32,949 nucleotides of DNA from positions 1 to 32,949 of the forward strand of contig JAGBNH010000071.1 of the NCBI GenBank assembly GCA_017634475.1, read 5' to 3'. The notes beneath the pieces are model-generated. The model did not search any database. It was not told the origin of the DNA and worked only from the letters and a program-made list of their open reading frames with translations. This document shows positions 1 to 7,937 of the stretch, in pieces. Every line of letters starts with the position of its first letter. Position 1 is the first letter of the stretch. Position numbers and translations under genes: made by a program. Source of the stretch: Eubacterium sp. (GTDB lineage Bacteria; Bacillota; Clostridia; Lachnospirales; Lachnospiraceae).

Positions 1-1
1 G

Positions 2-481
2 ATCCGGGAGGATCCTTCCGATTCCGGAAATGTACTGTCTGCCGTTTCCGTCACCGGCGGTCATTTACGGGGCATCATCATCGACGCTGCGGATATCCCC
101 GATCTGGTCCCCATTCTGGCGGTTACCAGTGCCTTCGCCGAAGGCTGTACCGTGATCCGGAATATCGATCGTCTCAGGATCAAGGAAAGCGACCGGGTCG
201 CCACCGTGATGGAAACCCTTCAGCGGCTGGGGGCACGGATCGAAGAGCTTTCGGAGACGGATGTACCGGAGATAACCGCAGGGACAAAGAAGCACTGCCT
301 CAGGATCCAGGGTACGGATACGCTCCCCGGAGGAAGAGTATCCTCCCACAACGACCACCGCATCGCCATGGCTGCGGCCATTGCCTCACTACGGTGCAGC
401 GGGCCGGTCACAATAACAGGTCCCATGGCTGTGAAAAAGTCTTATCCCGGATTCTATGAAGATCTGGGCCGTATAGAATAA
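2..481 (+). CDS. aroA: 3-phosphoshikimate 1-carboxyvinyltransferase (EPSP synthase), C-terminal part
   Basis: This is the 3' end of a gene whose start lies left of the window; the frame is open from base 2. The enzyme joins shikimate-3-phosphate and phosphoenolpyruvate in the cytosolic shikimate pathway to aromatic amino acids. The visible 159 residues carry the family's C-terminal signatures: a PDLVPILAV stretch, then RLRIKESDR, then HNDHRIAMA, and a VKKSYPGFYEDL ending. These include the Lys/Glu/Asp/Arg and Asn-Asp-His-Arg residues that line the active site in this family. The gene ends in TAA and is followed at once by a hairpin terminator. The lysine of the RIKESDR motif and the HNDHR block are intact, so nothing suggests a pseudogene. 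Only the truncation by the window edge limits the call. Confidence 0.95.
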   Translation: MREDPSDSGNVLSAVSVTGGHLRGIIIDAADIPDLVPILAVTSAFAEGCTVIRNIDRLRIKESDRVATVMETLQRLGARIEELSETDVPEITAGTKKHCLRIQGTDTLPGGRVSSHNDHRIAMAAAIASLRCSGPVTITGPMAVKKSYPGFYEDLGRIE

Positions 482-535
482 AAGAAACCGGTCAACGTGA
501 AGGGTATTTCCCCGACACGATGACCGGCTTTCTTT
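481..535. terminator. Bidirectional intrinsic terminator between converging genes
   Basis: The arms 481-494 and 521-535 pair almost perfectly (one bulged G). The left arm begins AAAGAAA and the right arm ends TTTCTTT, so each strand gives a GC-rich stem followed by a T-rich tail. It lies directly after the aroA stop and overlaps the last two bases of the leftward gene's stop codon, so it can end both transcripts. Confidence 0.8.
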
Positions 536-1214
536 ATGCGTCATCCTCATTCAAAGTATTGATGACATACCTGAAGGCTTCCGCCACCACAAATAGCAGT
601 ATCCCGATGTAAAACATCCAGCAGCCCAGTCCCGGGAGGAACCAGCAATGTACGCCGGAAAGCTTCCCGTTTACCTGCTTATACATGTCCACCATAGATT
701 TCCAGCTGTAATAGATGGAATTCAGCTTCTCATAATGCAGCGCATAGATCTCATTATGCTTCATACAGAAGGCGGCGACCACCGGCAGGAACGTCATGAT
801 CACCCTGGAGCTGAATCGAAACCGGGTGATCACCCGATCCGGAAGGAAGCTGCTCTTCCATGCGCTTCCGGGCTTCAGCTGATCACGGTAGGCAAAATAC
901 AGGAAGATCACACCGATAAGCATGATCAGAAGGAACATACTGAGGATCAGCATCTTATAGCCGAAGCCCCCCGAATAATTCCCGGCGGTTACAAACCGCA
1001 CCAGATCCCAGAACCGGACGCGTTCATTAATGAATGCATCCGCCGCGACATTTACCGTTCTCCATCCAAAGAAGGGGGAGGCCAGTACAAAAGCTCCCGA
1101 AAGGACACCCGCCACATTACAGAAATAGACAGAAGCCCGCCGTTCATAGAAGGCGGGCTTTTCTTTATTCACTTGTTTCGTCTTGTCTTTTTTCATATGA
1201 TCTAACGAATACAT
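534..1214 (-). CDS. Hypothetical four-helix membrane protein
   Basis: I do not recognise the family. The 226 residues begin with a charged Lys/Asp-rich stretch, followed by four hydrophobic segments near residues 31-50, 89-108, 137-152 and 193-214. This predicts a small integral membrane protein with both termini probably in the cytosol. There is no catalytic motif or Cys/His cluster. It is the last gene of a leftward group, 24 bases after the nucleotidyltransferase and downstream of the LCP ligase, so a cell-envelope role is a reasonable inference. The start is uncertain. The first ATG (1214) has no clear ribosome site and sits beside a 7-bp hairpin. An internal ATG at 1197, giving a protein starting MKKDKTK, is equally possible but also lacks a clear ribosome site. 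Confidence 0.65.
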   Translation of the reverse strand: MYSLDHMKKDKTKQVNKEKPAFYERRASVYFCNVAGVLSGAFVLASPFFGWRTVNVAADAFINERVRFWDLVRFVTAGNYSGGFGYKMLILSMFLLIMLIGVIFLYFAYRDQLKPGSAWKSSFLPDRVITRFRFSSRVIMTFLPVVAAFCMKHNEIYALHYEKLNSIYYSWKSMVDMYKQVNGKLSGVHCWFLPGLGCWMFYIGILLFVVAEAFRYVINTLNEDDA

Positions 1215-1216
1215 GC

Positions 1217-1237
1217 CGGTTTATCTGCTTTAAACCG
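1217..1237 (-). promoter_or_regulatory. Small hairpin over the ribosome-site position of the membrane-protein gene
   Basis: The arms 1217-1223 and 1231-1237 are exact 7-base inverted repeats (CGGTTTA/TAAACCG) with a 7-base loop. The hairpin fills the gap between the nucleotidyltransferase stop and the next start codon at 1214, where a ribosome site would be expected. It could reduce or couple translation. There is no T-run, so it is not a terminator. Function is inferred only. Confidence 0.35.
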
Positions 1238-1238
1238 C

Positions 1239-2171
1239 CTACCACTGACCCTTCGGGTATACCCCCTCTGTAGTAAGATCGGCAAGCGCTTTCTTCACTG
1301 CATCAATATCTTCCTTGTAGGTCATTCCGAACCATGTGGATGGCGTGGAAAGAACCACTGCTTTGGCCTTATCCCTTTCCAGCATATCCTGGACCGCATC
1401 GGAAATGGTTTCCTCAAATTTCAGCGGTGATTCGGCAACCCCTTTGACCATACGATCCGGGAAGGTCTTTGCCTGATCCTCCAGAAAACCTGCACGGAAG
1501 GCCCACATATTCATGGATGCCTTTGCGTCCAGATCGATGGCTGTCCAGCTTGCGCCCTGATCCAGAGTGAAATACCCCTGTCCGTTCTCCAGCTTAATCT
1601 CCTTACGTTCATCGATGCGAAGAAGATTTCCCTGGTCATCCGTCTTACAGATCCCCCGGGATACGGTTCCGCTCTCCGTAAGGGTCTTTACTGCCTCGTA
1701 TCCGATGATGCCATGGCAGTTCGGATCAGCTGTTTCGTCCGCCAGGAACCGGTAAGCGATGGCAAAGGATTCGATACCGTAATAATCATCCGCATTTACC
1801 GTAAGGAAAGGCCGTCCGGCCAGGGCATCCTTGCAGCAGTATAACGCATGGGTGGTTCCCCAGGGCTTCACTCTTCCCTCAGGAACCGTCACTCCTTCAG
1901 GAACAGCGGAAAGCTCCTGCCGGACATAGCTTACGTTCATCCGTCCGGCCACGCGGTTTCCGATCTTCTCCTTAAACTCCTCCTCGAAGGACTCCCTGAT
2001 GATAAAGAGCACATCCCGGAAGCCGCCTCTCCAGGCGTCATAGATCGCATACTCCATCAGCGCATGTCCCGCTTCATCCACCGGGGTGATCTGCTTCAAG
2101 CCTCCGAAGCGGCTCCCCATACCCGCTGCCATTACCACCAGAACCGGTGCCTTGTTCCCTGTTTTTTCCAT
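1239..2171 (-). CDS. NTP_transferase-family sugar-phosphate nucleotidyltransferase
   Basis: The 310 residues begin with the nucleotidyltransferase signature MAAGMGSRFGGLKQ (about residues 14-27), the glycine-rich NTP-binding loop ending in the catalytic Lys. A Pro-Trp-Gly-Thr stretch and NADDYYG near residue 125, with its metal-binding Asp, follow. Enzymes of this type join a sugar-1-phosphate to a nucleotide in the cytosol, feeding cell-wall or capsule polymers. The sugar and nucleotide cannot be told from sequence. The start is well fixed: GGAGG lies six bases before the ATG. It lies 36 bases after the LCP ligase and before a membrane protein, so the three genes probably form one envelope-related operon. 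Length is normal for the group and no motif is missing. Confidence 0.8.
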   Translation of the reverse strand: MEKTGNKAPVLVVMAAGMGSRFGGLKQITPVDEAGHALMEYAIYDAWRGGFRDVLFIIRESFEEEFKEKIGNRVAGRMNVSYVRQELSAVPEGVTVPEGRVKPWGTTHALYCCKDALAGRPFLTVNADDYYGIESFAIAYRFLADETADPNCHGIIGYEAVKTLTESGTVSRGICKTDDQGNLLRIDERKEIKLENGQGYFTLDQGASWTAIDLDAKASMNMWAFRAGFLEDQAKTFPDRMVKGVAESPLKFEETISDAVQDMLERDKAKAVVLSTPSTWFGMTYKEDIDAVKKALADLTTEGVYPKGQW

Positions 2172-2207
2172 TCATAACCTCCGTTCGAGTAATTTTACCC
2201 AATAGTT

Positions 2208-3701
2208 TTATGGTGCATTTGATGTTACTTCGTCCTGTGTCATCACCGTTCCGGACAGAACCTTGTCGATGAGCGAATTCGCGTATTCGACGGAGGCTTC
2301 ATTTTCCAGAACCACCGAACGTTCGCCGCCGCCGGAAGAATAGCACGGCCGCATGGCTGCCGTTCCTGTGGCGCTGTAGGTAAGAACCGTCCAGCTCTTA
2401 TCCGTCTCCAGCTGCTCCTGTACCAGTACGCCGATCTCTTCCTTGGTCATATTGGTCTCAAAACTGTTTGCCAGCTCGTCCAGAACCGCCGTATAGTTCT
2501 TCAGCAGCTGAGAGGATTCCAGAGCGGAGATCACCGCCTTGATCACAGCCATCTGATTCCGTCCACGCTGGAAATCACCATCCCGGAAGGAGTACCGTTC
2601 ACGGGCGAAGGCCAATGCCGCAGCACCGCCCAGATGATTGATCCCCTTGTGATAGGAATAGGTATTCGGCCACATCGCCGTGGAGAAATCATACTGCGAA
2701 TCCACATCCACTCCGCCAAGGGCGTCGATGATATTAACGAATCCGGTAAAATTCAGTCGCAGGTAATAGTCTACCGAAACATTGTAGAGCATTTCCAGAG
2801 TTCCCATGGATGCCTCGATGCCGTAAATCCCGGCATGTGTCAGCTTATCTCTCTGATCACCGGAAACCGTAAGGGGTACCCAGTAATCCCGCGGGGTGGA
2901 AAGAAGAAGCAGTTGTCTGGTGTTTCGGTTTACAACTGCCAGAATGTTCACGTCGCTCCGCGCCTTCACGGAAACCGGCCCCTCGGTATCGATACCGCTT
3001 ATGTAAGCCACGAAGCAGCCTGCTTCCTTGGGCTTTTCGGTGGCCTTTTCCTTTTCCTTCTCCGGATCCACGGTCACCTCTGTCTCGATCTGCTTCTCCA
3101 GAATGATCCGAAGTCCCTGGGAATAATCCGGGTACTCTTCCGATCCGTCCAAAGCGGACATGAAGCCCGAATTCACTATGGTCGCCTTGATCTCGCCGTC
3201 GTCCAGCGCCTTTGCGATATCGAAGATGGACCCGTATTCCCTTGTGTCTATGGTCGTATTCAGATCCTTCTCGATCTCGGCGATGGCTTCATTTACCTTA
3301 TCCCGTTCGCCTTCCTTCAGGATACCGAAGGGATAATTATTCGTTACCGCATCATTGATGGATGCTGCAGGATCATCCTTCTTCACGTAGACGTTGACCA
3401 CCGTGATCTCCGTGGTCTTGCCGGTCATCTCATCCAGCTTCTTATCCGTGTGCCGCACCATATAAATGCCGTATCCCAGCCCGGCGATCACGATCACCGA
3501 GAGACAGATCCCGATGATCCCCGAAGCCTTCCGGATCTGCATCAGAACGATCAGTATGGGCAGAACCCCCAATATAATACCTGCGATCAGCACATATTTC
3601 ATGGGGATCACTTTTGTTGAGACCGCAAAGAAGATAAACAATACGGATACAACAAACTGAATGGACGCAAGGATGCATCCGGCGATTTTTCTCTTATTCA
3701 T
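2208..3701 (-). CDS. LCP (LytR-CpsA-Psr) family cell-wall polymer ligase
   Basis: LCP proteins transfer teichoic-acid or capsule-type glycopolymers from a lipid carrier to peptidoglycan on the outer face of the membrane. From the start chosen here the protein has 497 residues. Three hydrophobic helices near the N-terminus (about 4-27, 35-55 and 62-82) are followed by an extracellular accessory domain (about 98-230). The catalytic LCP domain starts near 232. It shows ARSDVNILAVV, STPRDYWV, THAGIYG, the FTGFVNIIDALGGVDV block and a FARERYSFRDGDFQRGRNQ block with the Arg/Asp residues that bind the polyprenyl phosphate. The ATG at 3701 is preferred to the one at 3716 because a GAGG site lies six bases before it. 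A good promoter (3750-3777) precedes it. It is the first gene of the leftward group. Confidence 0.88.
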   Translation of the reverse strand: MNKRKIAGCILASIQFVVSVLFIFFAVSTKVIPMKYVLIAGIILGVLPILIVLMQIRKASGIIGICLSVIVIAGLGYGIYMVRHTDKKLDEMTGKTTEITVVNVYVKKDDPAASINDAVTNNYPFGILKEGERDKVNEAIAEIEKDLNTTIDTREYGSIFDIAKALDDGEIKATIVNSGFMSALDGSEEYPDYSQGLRIILEKQIETEVTVDPEKEKEKATEKPKEAGCFVAYISGIDTEGPVSVKARSDVNILAVVNRNTRQLLLLSTPRDYWVPLTVSGDQRDKLTHAGIYGIEASMGTLEMLYNVSVDYYLRLNFTGFVNIIDALGGVDVDSQYDFSTAMWPNTYSYHKGINHLGGAAALAFARERYSFRDGDFQRGRNQMAVIKAVISALESSQLLKNYTAVLDELANSFETNMTKEEIGVLVQEQLETDKSWTVLTYSATGTAAMRPCYSSGGGERSVVLENEASVEYANSLIDKVLSGTVMTQDEVTSNAP

Positions 3702-3749
3702 GACTAACCTCGTCATCGTTCGTTTTATTCTTAACTACTATAAATAAGC

Positions 3750-3777
3750 ATTCTACCATATTTTTATCATCTTTCAA
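3750..3777 (-). promoter_or_regulatory. Sigma-A-like promoter for the LCP operon
   Basis: Reading leftward, TTGAAA (3777-3772), a 16-base spacer and TAGAAT (3755-3750) form a good -35/-10 pair about 50 bases before the LCP start codon. It faces away from the rsmG promoter. Confidence 0.6.
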
Positions 3778-3786
3778 ACTGTTTTC

Positions 3787-3815
3787 TTGAAATGTTCCGT
3801 CTCTTAGGCTATGAT
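3787..3815 (+). promoter_or_regulatory. Sigma-A-like promoter for rsmG
   Basis: TTGAAA (3787-3792), a 17-base spacer and TATGAT (3810-3815) make a strong -35/-10 pair. Transcription would begin near 3822, which excludes the ATG at 3811 as a start because it lies inside the -10 box. This supports the start at 3850. Confidence 0.65.
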
Positions 3816-3849
3816 GGTTGGAAAAAGCATCAGATCAAAGGAAATCGAT

Positions 3850-4608
3850 ATGGAACAACTGAAAGCCTGTCTTGTCTCTGCCGGAATACCGGTAACCGAT
3901 CTTCAGCTGGAACAGCTGGAAGCCTTTTACAACATGGTCATAGAAAAAAATAAGGTCATGAACCTGACGGCCATTACGGAGCGGAAGGATTTCATCCGGC
4001 TTCATTTTCTTGACAGCCTTGCACCGCTGATCGCATCGGAGGAGCTGCGAAGGCTGTTTCTTTCCGACGAAAAAAAGAAGAAAATGATCGATGTGGGGAC
4101 CGGTGCGGGTTTTCCGGGGATCCCCCTGAAGATCCTGTGCCCTGAGCTTCAGGTAACCCTGCTGGATTCCCTGCAGAAACGGGTGGGCTTTCTGCATGAG
4201 GTGATCACAGCCCTGTCCCTTAAGGGGATCAGCGCCATCCACAGCCGGGCCGAAGACGGGGGAAGAGATCCGAAGCTCCGGGACGCTTTTGATCTGGCGG
4301 TTTCCCGGGCCGTTGCGAATCTTTCCGCCCTGTCGGAATATGTGCTTCCCTTCGTTAAGCCAGGCGGAACATTTTTATCCTATAAGTCCCAGGAGATCAG
4401 CGAGGAACTCTCCGAGGCCGGCCGGGCCATCCGACTTCTTGGCGGAAAAGCCATGTCTCCGGTGCTTTTCACCCTTCCCCGGCTGGACACGGAGGATTCC
4501 GTTTCCGGAGAGGAAGTGACCCGCTCCTTTGTGCCCATTCTTAAAACCGGTCCTACCCCGAAGGCCTACCCAAGGAAGGCCGGAACGGCAAAGCGGGACC
4601 CTCTGTGA
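3850..4608 (+). CDS. rsmG: 16S rRNA (guanine(527)-N7)-methyltransferase RsmG
   Basis: RsmG (GidB) methylates N7 of G527 in 16S rRNA with S-adenosylmethionine in the cytosol. The 252 residues fit the family's usual length of about 240. The N-terminal part has the typical YNMVIEKNKVMNLTAI and RLHFLDSLA stretches. The methyltransferase fold shows the SAM-binding loop IDVGTGAGFPGIPLKI, then LLDSLQKRVGFL. The C-terminus has the conserved TPKAYPRKAGTAKRDPL ending. The start at 3850 is chosen over an upstream in-frame ATG (3811) because AAAGGA lies seven bases before it and the upstream ATG falls in the promoter's -10 box. In many Firmicutes rsmG lies beside mnmG. Here it is on the opposite strand about 2 kb away, separated by an exonuclease gene. 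Confidence 0.93.
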   Translation: MEQLKACLVSAGIPVTDLQLEQLEAFYNMVIEKNKVMNLTAITERKDFIRLHFLDSLAPLIASEELRRLFLSDEKKKKMIDVGTGAGFPGIPLKILCPELQVTLLDSLQKRVGFLHEVITALSLKGISAIHSRAEDGGRDPKLRDAFDLAVSRAVANLSALSEYVLPFVKPGGTFLSYKSQEISEELSEAGRAIRLLGGKAMSPVLFTLPRLDTEDSVSGEEVTRSFVPILKTGPTPKAYPRKAGTAKRDPL

Positions 4609-4627
4609 TCCCGGATATGGTCGGGTA

Positions 4628-4656
4628 TTGCATAGAAGATATAAAAATGATACAAT
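4628..4656 (+). promoter_or_regulatory. Sigma-A-like promoter for the exonuclease gene
   Basis: TTGCAT (4628-4633), a 17-base spacer and TACAAT (4651-4656) lie in the gap after rsmG. They leave a leader of about 75 bases before the exonuclease ATG at 4738, which has AAGGAAG seven to eight bases upstream. Confidence 0.55.
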
Positions 4657-4737
4657 GACCCGGTAATGCCAAAATTCTTTGATTGAGAATCTTTACGATC
4701 AGGATTTATCATAACGCTTTGTCAAGGAAGTACATTT

Positions 4738-5760
4738 ATGAAATATATCGTAATGGATCTGGAGTGGAACCAGAGTGCCTACGGTCGTTCCGGCGAGCAT
4801 CCGCGGCTACCCTTTGAGATCATCGAGATCGGCGCGGTGAAGCTGAATCATAAATATCAGTTAGAGTCCGAATTTCGCGAATTGATCACACCAAAAGTAT
4901 ATAAACGTCTGCATCACACCATCCGCAAGATGCTTTCCTACGATGAGCGGGAGCTTCAGCAGGACGGACACCCCTTCAAGGAGGTTTGTGAACGTTTTCT
5001 GGAATGGTGCGGAAAGGACTCGGTATTCTGTACCTGGGGCATGTCAGACCTCTTCTACCTGCAGAACAATATGGACTTCTACAACATGGAGAAGCTTCCG
5101 TATCCGGTACATTATTACAACATCCAGCAGATTTATGCGGATAAGTACGATCCCAACCGGATGATCTGCAAGCTGGAGAAAGCGGTGGAGGCCCTGGGGC
5201 TTCCGCAGGACGAACCCTTTCACGCCGCCATAAGCGATGCGCGGTATACCGCCAAGGTCCTGGCCGCCGCAAAGCTTGGGAATATCAAGAAGAAATATAC
5301 CATCGATCTGTATCAGCGTCCGAAGTCACAGGAAGACATCATCAATGACCGGCATGATAATGTGATCGATTTCATTTCCGCCGAATATCCCACCCGACAG
5401 CTGGCCATGGAGGATGAGGGAGTTTCCGAGCTCCGTTGTCCAAAATGCGGACGACTTACCACTCCCATGGTCCAGTGGTTCGTCAATGCACAGAACACGG
5501 AAATGGCCATCGGCAAATGCTTCCGCCATGGCTTCGCCGAGGGACGGATCAAGTTCCGTACCGCCGGTGAAAATGAAGATACCGTCTATGCCGTTAAGCG
5601 GATCACCCGCACTACCAGGGAAGGCTACGAAGCCCTGATGAGCCGACAGGCTGAACTTCGAGAGAAGAAAAAACAAAAAAGACATGAATCCGATCGGCTA
5701 AGATCCAGATCCAGAAGATCCAGATCCCGCAGCCACAAGAAAAAAACCGCTGTCCAGTAG
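4738..5760 (+). CDS. DEDDh-type 3'-5' exonuclease with zinc-ribbon and Arg/Ser-rich tail
   Basis: The 340-residue protein starts with an RNase T/DNA polymerase III epsilon-like exonuclease domain (about 1-180). The expected metal-binding residues are visible: D7 and E9 in VMDLEWN, D104 in WGMSDL, and H162 with D167 in FHAAISDARYTA. The arrangement resembles KapD-like exonucleases of Firmicutes. A possible zinc site follows (C234-x2-C237 and C261-x2-H264). The protein ends in a very basic tail from about 300 to 340 rich in Arg-Ser pairs, coded by repeated AGATCC hexamers. The tail may bind nucleic acid. Substrate (RNA or DNA) cannot be told. The last codons overlap a terminator hairpin. The gene has its own promoter and converges on mnmG. 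Confidence 0.8.
   Translation: MKYIVMDLEWNQSAYGRSGEHPRLPFEIIEIGAVKLNHKYQLESEFRELITPKVYKRLHHTIRKMLSYDERELQQDGHPFKEVCERFLEWCGKDSVFCTWGMSDLFYLQNNMDFYNMEKLPYPVHYYNIQQIYADKYDPNRMICKLEKAVEALGLPQDEPFHAAISDARYTAKVLAAAKLGNIKKKYTIDLYQRPKSQEDIINDRHDNVIDFISAEYPTRQLAMEDEGVSELRCPKCGRLTTPMVQWFVNAQNTEMAIGKCFRHGFAEGRIKFRTAGENEDTVYAVKRITRTTREGYEALMSRQAELREKKKQKRHESDRLRSRSRRSRSRSHKKKTAVQ
5701..5727 (+). repeat. AGATCC hexamer repeats in the exonuclease tail
   Basis: AGATCC occurs four times (5701-5706, 5707-5712, 5716-5721, 5722-5727), with AGA between the second and third copies. It codes for alternating Arg and Ser. Such short repeats can gain or lose units by slippage, which would change tail length in steps of two residues. 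Confidence 0.7.
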
Positions 5761-5774
5761 GATAGCGGTTTTTT
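5741..5774. terminator. Bidirectional terminator overlapping the end of the exonuclease gene
   Basis: The arms 5741-5755 and 5760-5774 pair with one G-T wobble and a four-base loop. One side is A-rich and the other ends in TTTTTT, so it works on both strands. The left arm codes for the last residues of the exonuclease and the TAG stop spans the loop. It also serves mnmG, which ends at 5827. Confidence 0.85.
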
Positions 5775-5826
5775 ACATGGCAGAATGTATCATCCGTGAG
5801 CAAAAACATGCCTTCGCTTCATTCCC

Positions 5827-7935
5827 TCACACGCGAAGATACAGCATGATCTGGGATACATCGGCAGGAGAAACACCGGAAATACGCGAAGCCTGACCGA
5901 TGGATTCCGGCCGGACAGCCTCCAGCTTCTGACGGGCCTCCTTCCGCAGATTCTTCACCTTACTGTAATCCATATCTGCAGGGATCCTCTTCCCCTCCAT
6001 TTTCATGAAATGCTCCACCTGCTGCTTCTGACGTTTGATATATCCCTCATATTTAATGGAAATGTTGATCTGCTCGGCGACATCATCCGTCAGTCCTTCG
6101 CCCTCTGGGCGCTTCGGATCCAGCGGCGCCAGTGTTTCATAAGTAAATTCCGGCCGTCTCAGCAGATCCGCCAGGGTAACACCGGTATGCAGCGGTGCGC
6201 TTCCATTCGCCTCCAGAAACTCCTGGGTCTCCTTCGACGCTCCGATGGGAGTACTCTCCAGCCGGGCGATCTCGGACTCGATCATCTGCTTCTTCTCCAG
6301 AAACCTCTGATAGCGCTCCTCAGAGATCAGTCCGATCTCATGACCGATGGGTGTAAGTCGAAGATCCGCGTTATCCTGACGGAGCAGCAGCCGGTACTCC
6401 GCCCTGCTGGTCATCATCCGGTAGGGTTCCCTTGTTTCCTTGGTCACCAGATCATCGATCAACACACCGATATAACCGTCCGAACGGGAAAGGACCAGCG
6501 GTTCCTTCTCCTGCAGCTTCCGGGCCGCATTGATCCCGGCTATCAGTCCCTGTGCTCCCGCCTCTTCGTAGCCAGAGCTTCCGTTGATCTGTCCGGCCGA
6601 AAACAGTCCCTCCACCTCCTTAAACTCCAGCGAGGGCTTAAGCTCAGTGGCAAAAATGCAGTCATATTCGATGGCATAGGCATTTCGCACGATCTTTGCG
6701 TGCTCCAGTCCCGGAACGGAATGTACCATCCGGTACTGCACATCCTCCGGCAGAGAAGACGGCATGCCGTCCAGATACATCTCATCCGTGAATTCTCCCT
6801 CCGGCTCAATGAACAGCTGGTGGCGATCCTTATCCGGAAACTTCATGATCTTATCTTCTATGGACGGACAATATCTCGGTCCTGTCCCCTGGATCACCCC
6901 GGAATAAAGGGGCGACCGATGAATATTCTCCCGGATGATCTGATGGGTCTCCTCATTGGTATAGGTAAGCCAGCAGGAGATCTGCTCTCTGGTAATATCC
7001 TCCGGACGATTCTCAAAGGAGAAGGGAACGATCCTCTCATCCCCCTTCTGCTCCACGGTTTTGGAGAAATCGATGGATTTACGATCGATCCGGGGGGGAG
7101 TTCCCGTCTTAAACCGGCGGATACCGATCCCCGCATCCGCCATGGAATCGGACAGATGATTTGCCGCCGACAGCCCATTGGGACCGGTATAGCTGATGGT
7201 CTCTCCGTAAATGCACCGTGCCTTAAGATACACGCCTGTGCAGAGCACCACCGCCCGGGCATGATATACCGCACCTGAGCAGGTCCGCACGCCCACAATT
7301 TTCTTGCCTGTCGTTCTGAGGCCCTCGGCGGAAGAATCCTCTGACTCGTCCACAAGATCCTTCACTCCCTCCGGTCGTTCAGGATGACAGACGGTCTCCG
7401 GTCGTTCAGGATGACAGACGGTCTCCGGTTGTTCAGGATGACAGACGATTTGTCTGTCATTCTGAGCCGCAGGCGAAGAATCCCCTGACTCGTCCACAAG
7501 ATCCTTCACTCCCTCCGGTCGTTCAGGATGACAGGCGGTCTCCACCAGAAGCTCCGTCACCTCCTGCTGTCTCAGGGTAAGATGCGGTTCACGCTGCAGT
7601 GTCCGGCGCATTTCCTTTGTATATTCCCCTTTATCCGCCTGAGCCCGAAGCGAATGAACCGCAGGCCCTTTCGATACGTTCAGCATTTTGGACTGAATAT
7701 AGGTCTTATCAATATTCTTTCCCATTTCACCGCCCAGTGCATCGATCTCCCGCACCAGATGCCCCTTGGAGCTGCCCCCGATATTCGGGTTACACGGCAT
7801 CAGTGCCACACTGTCCATACTTATGGTGAACAGGATCGTTTCAAAGCCAAGGCGGGCCGACGCAAGCGCCGCTTCGCAGCCTGCGTGTCCCGCCCCGACG
7901 ATGACAACGTCATAGGTTTCCTCAACATGTGTCAT
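5827..7935 (-). CDS. mnmG: tRNA uridine-5-carboxymethylaminomethyl synthase MnmG, with in-frame repeat insertion
   Basis: MnmG (GidA) is the FAD- and NADH-using partner of MnmE. Together they modify the wobble uridine of certain tRNAs. The N-terminus has the FAD-binding [13 protein letters not shown] loop and the conserved [22 protein letters not shown] block. The C-terminal part has the family's typical YEGYIKRQ, the [10 protein letters not shown] region and [13 protein letters not shown]. Length is 702, against about 625 usual. The excess is a segment at about residues 133-211 made of [11 protein letters not shown] repeats, inserted in a loop of the FAD domain between QEVTELLVE and KKIVGVRT. 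The flanking protein looks intact, so the enzyme is probably functional. The start is two bases after the mnmE stop, with GGGGA about eight bases upstream; the two genes are co-transcribed. Confidence 0.93.
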   Translation of the reverse strand: MTHVEETYDVVIVGAGHAGCEAALASARLGFETILFTISMDSVALMPCNPNIGGSSKGHLVREIDALGGEMGKNIDKTYIQSKMLNVSKGPAVHSLRAQADKGEYTKEMRRTLQREPHLTLRQQEVTELLVETACHPERPEGVKDLVDESGDSSPAAQNDRQIVCHPEQPETVCHPERPETVCHPERPEGVKDLVDESEDSSAEGLRTTGKKIVGVRTCSGAVYHARAVVLCTGVYLKARCIYGETISYTGPNGLSAANHLSDSMADAGIGIRRFKTGTPPRIDRKSIDFSKTVEQKGDERIVPFSFENRPEDITREQISCWLTYTNEETHQIIRENIHRSPLYSGVIQGTGPRYCPSIEDKIMKFPDKDRHQLFIEPEGEFTDEMYLDGMPSSLPEDVQYRMVHSVPGLEHAKIVRNAYAIEYDCIFATELKPSLEFKEVEGLFSAGQINGSSGYEEAGAQGLIAGINAARKLQEKEPLVLSRSDGYIGVLIDDLVTKETREPYRMMTSRAEYRLLLRQDNADLRLTPIGHEIGLISEERYQRFLEKKQMIESEIARLESTPIGASKETQEFLEANGSAPLHTGVTLADLLRRPEFTYETLAPLDPKRPEGEGLTDDVAEQINISIKYEGYIKRQKQQVEHFMKMEGKRIPADMDYSKVKNLRKEARQKLEAVRPESIGQASRISGVSPADVSQIMLYLRV
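7306..7541. repeat. Palindromic dispersed-type repeat cluster inserted within mnmG
   Basis: Two copies of a unit of about 80 bases (about 7309-7390 and 7456-7533) begin with GTCNTTCTGAG and end with TTCAGGATGAC, which are imperfect inverted repeats. Inner GAAGAATC and GATCCTTC segments also pair. Between them a 27-base sub-unit starting CCGGTCGTTC is tandemly repeated from 7371, 7398 and 7425, and occurs again at 7515. Each sub-unit codes for nine residues (ETVCHPERP), so the frame of mnmG is kept. The motif resembles dispersed repeats that I recall translated as CHPERSEG-like strings in many bacterial genomes. That likeness is from memory and not searched. Confidence 0.8.
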
Positions 7936-7937
7936 TT

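Noticed and set aside
6010..7278. Open frame of 422 codons opposite mnmG
   Set aside because: Shadow of the conserved mnmG gene. No start signal or known motif.
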